Origin: Njordibacter sp028825405
Lineage (GTDB): Bacteria > Pseudomonadota > Gammaproteobacteria > Pseudomonadales > Balneatricaceae
Assembly (NCBI RefSeq): GCF_047730065.1
Contig: NZ_CP159829.1
Location: 1,922,001-1,986,000, forward strand
Length of the DNA: 64,000 nt
Reading direction: 5' to 3'
The notes below the pieces were generated by a model that was given only the letters and a program-made list of their open reading frames with translations, was not told the DNA's origin and did not search any database. The translations under genes and the position numbers were made by a program. Positions 59,970 to 64,000 of the stretch are shown piece after piece. Each line of letters opens with the position of its first letter. The stretch's first letter is position 1.

Positions 59970-60920
59970 ATGAAAAAACTCAATCAACCCATCGGTGGAA
60001 ACGATATGCCTCGTTTTGGTGGTATTGCTACTATGATGCGATTACCCCACGTACCTAACGCAAAGGATCTTGATGTTGCTTTTGTCGGCGTTCCCTTCGA
60101 CATTGGCACATCTAACCGTTCAGGAGCCAGATTTGGGCCTAGACAAATTCGCAGTGAATCTTGTTTAATTCGACCCTATAACATGGCGACTCGCGCTGCA
60201 CCGTTTGATTCGTTGCAAGTCGCTGATATTGGTGACGTAGCCATAAATACTTTCAATATCGACAAGTCGATGGCTATTATCGAATCGGCCTACGATGATA
60301 TTCTTGCACAGAATTGCAAACCACTGACGATGGGTGGTGACCATACGATTGCCCTACCAATTCTGCGCTCGATTGCCAGAAAATATGGGCCTGTAGGAAT
60401 AGTCCATGTCGATGCCCATGCCGATATAAACGATACAATGTTTGGTGAGCGTATAGCGCACGGTACTCCATTTCGCCGCGCCATTGAAGAAAAACTAGTC
60501 GATCCCAAACGAATGGTACAAATTGGCCTTCGTGCTACCGGGTATGCAGCAGACGATTTTGATTGGCCCCGGGAGCAGGGGGTGCGGGTCGTTCCAGCTG
60601 AGGACTGCTGGTATAAATCACTTAAACCGTTAATGTCTGAAGTTCGAGAACAGCTGGGTGTTGGGCCAGTTTATATCACCTTTGATATTGATGGACTGGA
60701 TCCAGCTTATGCGGCTGGTACAGGAACGCCCGAAATTGGAGGCTTGACCATTCATCAGGGGCTGGAGATTATTCGTGGGTGTCGTGGACTTGAAGTCGTG
60801 GGTGGTGATTTAGTTGAAGTAGCACCCGCTTATGATACGACAGGAAATACGGCGCTGACAGCGGCTAATTTATTGTTTGAGATGCTTTGCGTATTTCCAG
60901 GCGTGAAGTACCGAGTATAA
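59970..60920 (+). CDS. Agmatinase/ureohydrolase family protein
   Basis: 316 aa manganese ureohydrolase. Metal ligands are in MGGDHTIALPI, VHVDAHADINDT and TFDIDGLDPAYAAGTGTPEIGG. It hydrolyses a guanidino compound (agmatine or guanidinobutyrate) to urea plus an amine. AAAGG sits 8 nt before the ATG. Next to a polyamine-type importer it suggests catabolism of an imported guanidino compound. Agmatinase versus guanidinobutyrase cannot be decided by eye. Confidence 0.9.
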   Translation: MKKLNQPIGGNDMPRFGGIATMMRLPHVPNAKDLDVAFVGVPFDIGTSNRSGARFGPRQIRSESCLIRPYNMATRAAPFDSLQVADIGDVAINTFNIDKSMAIIESAYDDILAQNCKPLTMGGDHTIALPILRSIARKYGPVGIVHVDAHADINDTMFGERIAHGTPFRRAIEEKLVDPKRMVQIGLRATGYAADDFDWPREQGVRVVPAEDCWYKSLKPLMSEVREQLGVGPVYITFDIDGLDPAYAAGTGTPEIGGLTIHQGLEIIRGCRGLEVVGGDLVEVAPAYDTTGNTALTAANLLFEMLCVFPGVKYRV

Positions 60921-60981
60921 AGCTAACCATTATTCTGCCTTAAGAAGCCTTTTTTTACCTCACTTTTAGGATCTAGTCAGC

Positions 60982-61722
60982 ATGAGTTCACCCTTACATA
61001 TTGGTCTATTGCTGTGCCATACCTTCGAACCCATTCTCGAACAGGTAGGCGGACTCAACTACCCTGCCATTTTTAGAAAGCAATTTCTGGCCATAGACCG
61101 TAATATTAGATTTACTGACTTTAAAGCTTATGCAGGTGAGTTGCCTAATAATGTAGATCAGTGTGATGTTTGGTTAATAAACGGTAGTCCTGCAGGGGTG
61201 TATGAAGACATTGAATGGATTCACCAATTGAGTGACTTTATTAAACAACTGGATGAAGTAAAAAAGCCAACATTTGGCATCTGCTTTGGCCATCAACTCA
61301 TGGCCCAAGTACTGGGGGGGAAAGTCGCCCTTAGTCGCAAAGGATGGGGCATCGGCGCTTCACACAATAAGGTGGTAGAGCATGCCTCATTTATGCAGCC
61401 TAAGGCCGAAATGATTGATGTGATGGTATTTCACCAAGATCAAGTAGAGCAACTCCCAAAAGGCGCCAAAGTGCTAGCCAGCAGCGATTTTTGCCCCAAT
61501 TATATGGTGCAATATAACCCCCATATGCTGAGTATTCAGGGTCATCCTGAATTTAACACCCAAATGGTACAGGGCGTACTTTCTGCTCCCAGTTTCGATG
61601 ATCGCCCTGCCATTCGGGCACAAGGTATGGCCAACAGTGCGGGCACACCGGATACCCAGCTGCTATTTCAGTGGATTGTTAACTTCTATCGTCAGGCTAA
61701 CCGCCTTGTTAAGGCTGATTAA
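60982..61722 (+). CDS. Class I glutamine amidotransferase-like protein
   Basis: 246 aa. Triad: Cys101 in FGICFGHQLMAQVLGG, and His188 and Glu190 in IQGHPEF. It resembles stand-alone GMP-synthase-type amidotransferase domains. It lies 61 bp after the agmatinase gene on the same strand. By analogy with polyamine pathways that use gamma-glutamylated intermediates it might cleave a gamma-glutamyl amine, but this is a guess. Confidence 0.85.
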   Translation: MSSPLHIGLLLCHTFEPILEQVGGLNYPAIFRKQFLAIDRNIRFTDFKAYAGELPNNVDQCDVWLINGSPAGVYEDIEWIHQLSDFIKQLDEVKKPTFGICFGHQLMAQVLGGKVALSRKGWGIGASHNKVVEHASFMQPKAEMIDVMVFHQDQVEQLPKGAKVLASSDFCPNYMVQYNPHMLSIQGHPEFNTQMVQGVLSAPSFDDRPAIRAQGMANSAGTPDTQLLFQWIVNFYRQANRLVKAD

Positions 61723-61748
61723 AATTCACTGGCACTCGGGAAATAGGG

Positions 61749-62543
61749 TTAATGAATTTCAAAGGTTAGGCTGCCCCAATAGCTTTCCCAGTCGATGTTA
61801 GGTTGTTCAGACCGAATCATTTCAACCGTGTGAAGTAACCAAATGCCGCTATGCACTAAAGGAATAGTGGCATAACCCTGCGCGTCAGTGCGCAAACTGA
61901 ATTCAAAAGTAGGTTTGTTTTTTATTTTCCCATGCAGTAATAAATTTGCTGCTGGTTTTTGGTTAAAGGTCAGTTGGACGCGCAACTCATCTCCCTTTGA
62001 AAGCTCATAAGGGTTTTGCAGTGGGTTTATATTAAGTGGGTATTTAAAGTCATGGTTATAAAAATTATATTGGCTTTTATCACCAATCTTAATTAATGCC
62101 TTAACATTGCGATAATAAATCTCGAGGCCATTTTTTTCACTCTCATTGAGTTGTTTACGGCGTTTTATAATTTTTTCTAAACCTTCATTTTTTAAGTAAT
62201 CAGTGAATTTTTCTGGCTCTAAATTAACGGATTTCTTTGTACTTTCATAACCAATTGCATAGATACCAGGTGTTTTAATGTTTACATACCCCGCTGGATC
62301 ACGCCCTAATTCACCCTCAACAGCGTGTAGCCCATCACCTGTGATGATGTCAAAGTGTCGATACCAAACAGGAATATTAGGCAGCAATTGACCATCCATT
62401 TGTTGGCCAACATTAATAGTGATTTCTGTCGTGCGATCAATTTTTTGGTAGAATGGTAGGGCCTCTAACCAAAATTCGTGGGCCCGGATAACCGTGCTAC
62501 TGGTCAGAAGAATGCTAAAAAATAAAAAGGTTACAGGTTTCAT
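61749..62543 (-). CDS. DUF4198 periplasmic protein
   Basis: 264 aa. Signal peptide 1-21 (ends STVIRA), then HEFWLEALPFYQKIDRTTEITINVGQQMDG, typical of the DUF4198 family, which is often encoded near nickel/cobalt or HupE-type membrane proteins. The C-terminal half resembles an Ig-like/carboxypeptidase-regulatory fold (PAANLLLHGKIKNKPTFEFSLRTDAQGYATIPLVHSGIWLLH). It is head-to-head with the HupE gene. Confidence 0.85.
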   Translation of the reverse strand: MKPVTFLFFSILLTSSTVIRAHEFWLEALPFYQKIDRTTEITINVGQQMDGQLLPNIPVWYRHFDIITGDGLHAVEGELGRDPAGYVNIKTPGIYAIGYESTKKSVNLEPEKFTDYLKNEGLEKIIKRRKQLNESEKNGLEIYYRNVKALIKIGDKSQYNFYNHDFKYPLNINPLQNPYELSKGDELRVQLTFNQKPAANLLLHGKIKNKPTFEFSLRTDAQGYATIPLVHSGIWLLHTVEMIRSEQPNIDWESYWGSLTFEIH

Positions 62544-63684
62544 GGTTTTTTTTCGATTAATGTTAGTAATGTTAAGCCTATGGCCGTTGGCTCAAAGTGC
62601 TGATGCACATCAATTGCGCCCTGCGATAGTGAACTTAGAGTTTACCCAAAACGGCTCGGTAAAGGTACACATTCAAACAAACATAGAAAGCCTTATTGCA
62701 GGCATTGATTCAAGCCATGACGATACGGATGACTCACCCCAAACTGAGCTTTACAACCAGCTAAGAGCTTTGTCATCAGAGCAGTTAACTCGTGAATTTA
62801 AATTGCTTGAAGAGTCCATTATCTCTCAGCTTAATTTGGCGTTTGATGGGGTTAAGAGTGATTTATCGCTGGTTAGACTCGACATTCCTGTCATTGGTAA
62901 CTTAGATAAATCCCGCTTATCTGATCTTCATTTGTTGGCGTTCATACCTAATCCAAGTGACTCAGATAAACCACAGGTTACTTGGCAGTACCCAAAAAAG
63001 TTTGGCAACAATGTAGCCCACTTTTACTATGATCAAACGCCACAGGAGAAAACATCTCACTGGTTAACCGATGGCGTAATGAGCCCTTCTTTTGAATTAA
63101 ACGCAGCTTATACCCCCAAGCCGTTTACCCAAGTGGCTGCTGAATATGCTGTTTTAGGTTTTGAGCATATCGTGCCCAAAGGCATAGATCATATTTTATT
63201 TGTCTTAGGGCTATTTTTACTCAGCGTAAAACTGCGCCCTTTATTGTTACAAGTCACCGCATTTACTTTGGCCCACAGCATTACTTTAGGCTTAACGATT
63301 TATGGCGTTATTAGTCTCTCACCCAGTGTCGTTGAACCCCTGATTGCCTTATCCATTGTTGCTGTGGGTATTGAGAACATGTTTGTTAAAACGGTCAAAA
63401 TAAGGCGCGTCGTGGTGGTCTTTTTGTTTGGCTTATTGCATGGCATGGGCTTTGCTGGGGTGTTATCGCAACTTGGGTTGCCGGAGTCAGATTTCGCAAC
63501 AGCGTTGGTGTTTTTTAATATTGGCGTGGAAGCCGGGCAACTATTCGTTATTGCTGTTGCATTTTTGTGTGTCTTTTGGTTACTCAAAAAGCAACAGCTT
63601 TATCGCCAATGGGTGATCATCCCTGTCTCAGCGCTCATTTCTTTGATTGGTCTTTATTGGACCTATGAGCGCCTCTTTCTTTAG
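62542..63684 (+). CDS. HupE/UreJ-family membrane protein
   Basis: 380 aa from the ATG at 62542. A signal peptide or helix comes first (ends QSADA), then a ~185-residue periplasmic part starting HQLRPAIVNLEFTQ. A C-terminal membrane domain follows with the HupE core FEHIVPKGIDHILFVLGLFLLS, AFTLAHSITLGLTIYGV and FGLLHGMGFAGVLSQLGLP (metal-binding His/Asp). The ATG at 62512 in the same frame is also possible and would add MLKNKKVTGF. The family is linked to nickel or cobalt uptake. Its partner is the DUF4198 gene. Confidence 0.85.
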   Translation: MVFFRLMLVMLSLWPLAQSADAHQLRPAIVNLEFTQNGSVKVHIQTNIESLIAGIDSSHDDTDDSPQTELYNQLRALSSEQLTREFKLLEESIISQLNLAFDGVKSDLSLVRLDIPVIGNLDKSRLSDLHLLAFIPNPSDSDKPQVTWQYPKKFGNNVAHFYYDQTPQEKTSHWLTDGVMSPSFELNAAYTPKPFTQVAAEYAVLGFEHIVPKGIDHILFVLGLFLLSVKLRPLLLQVTAFTLAHSITLGLTIYGVISLSPSVVEPLIALSIVAVGIENMFVKTVKIRRVVVVFLFGLLHGMGFAGVLSQLGLPESDFATALVFFNIGVEAGQLFVIAVAFLCVFWLLKKQQLYRQWVIIPVSALISLIGLYWTYERLFL

Positions 63685-63826
63685 GTAAACTATTCGCTGT
63701 AGTTAAACTACTCGCTGTGGTTAAAACTGATGACTTTAGGTCACACTGATAGAGACCTAATTGAAGATATTTTAATTTGGGGTGTTTTAGTTTGACATAA
63801 TTTAATGAGGTCTAAATGATTTAGAT

Positions 63827-64000
63827 CTAAGATGCTAAGTGAACACCCAACATAATAAGTAATACTAGGTTCGCTGCATAACCCACAATAAAGAAATAAC
63901 TACGAGGGCTTGGGTTTGCTTCTGTTGCAACCACATAATACAACGCCATATGTAAGATCCGCGCGATAGCATAAACCCAGACCAAAATACCCAACCAGAA
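63827..64000 (-). CDS. MAPEG-family membrane protein, C-terminal fragment (runs off the window)
   Basis: The last 57 codons of a gene entering from the right edge. The translation contains WVYAIARILHMALYYV, then NPSPRSYFFIVGY and a final hydrophobic helix, matching the C-terminus of MAPEG (membrane-associated eicosanoid/glutathione metabolism) proteins. The stop is TAG at 63827-63829. The start is outside the window. Confidence 0.75.
   Translation of the reverse strand, partial: FWLGILVWVYAIARILHMALYYVVATEANPSPRSYFFIVGYAANLVLLIMLGVHLAS

Overview
The window reads as chromosome of a marine, heterotrophic gammaproteobacterium, Oceanospirillales-like by general impression. The supporting signs are a tRNA-Ala(GGC) next to gltX, a TRAP-type sulfonate system, quaternary-amine (carnitine/betaine) catabolism genes, and moderate GC. 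The species cannot be named from the sequence alone. Most genes are catabolic and sit in substrate-specific blocks, each with its own transporter and/or regulator.

Layout. 1-5.6 kb: the right end of an integrative element whose tyrosine integrase abuts the 3' end of tRNA-Ala. It carries an AlpA-type regulator, a winged-helix protein, an unknown protein and a large RTX/serralysin-like protease. 5.76-7.2 kb: gltX. 7.4-20.2 kb: organosulfonate block. Xsc, a TRAP transporter (dctP plus fused dctQM), a TerC-family membrane protein, a GMC flavoprotein dehydrogenase and a divergent IclR regulator together look like an isethionate dissimilation cluster. It is followed by HpsN plus a zinc alcohol dehydrogenase (dihydroxypropanesulfonate-type) and a divergent LacI regulator with two near-identical operators. 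20.3-22.0 kb: fhs.

22.4-31.7 kb: quaternary-amine block. A CaiD-like hydratase, an acyl-CoA dehydrogenase, an ADP-forming acyl-CoA synthetase (apparently frameshifted in an A6 run), two betainyl/carnitinyl-CoA-type thioesterases, a CdhR/GbdR-type AraC regulator, a homocysteine methyltransferase and an MttB-family methyltransferase suggest a route from gamma-butyrobetaine/crotonobetaine through carnitine to glycine betaine and its demethylation. Three 21-bp direct repeats precede the operon, and a perfect (TTTTGGGG)x10 array follows it. 31.8-32.6 kb: a BolA-family gene and a tandem pair of tRNA-Asn.

32.7-47.3 kb: a long minus-strand nucleoside salvage block. The SorC-type regulator comes first, then deoC (eukaryotic-type), a double-domain ALDH16-like dehydrogenase, a BMP/NupOPQ ABC transporter, cdd, purine nucleoside phosphorylase, deoA, deoB, add and a VOC protein, many with 4-nt ATGA overlaps. 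A perfect 12-5-12 palindrome sits at the regulator start. 47.4-53.8 kb: M20 amidohydrolase, a stand-alone Lrp-type ligand domain, hrpB, and two oxidoreductases.

53.8-61.7 kb: a 48-bp perfect palindrome, then a PotABCD-like ABC importer, an agmatinase/ureohydrolase and a glutamine amidotransferase, suggesting uptake and breakdown of a polyamine or guanidino compound. 61.7-64.0 kb: a head-to-head DUF4198/HupE pair whose start codons overlap, and a MAPEG-family gene running off the right edge. No CRISPR array, rRNA or insertion sequence was recognised.
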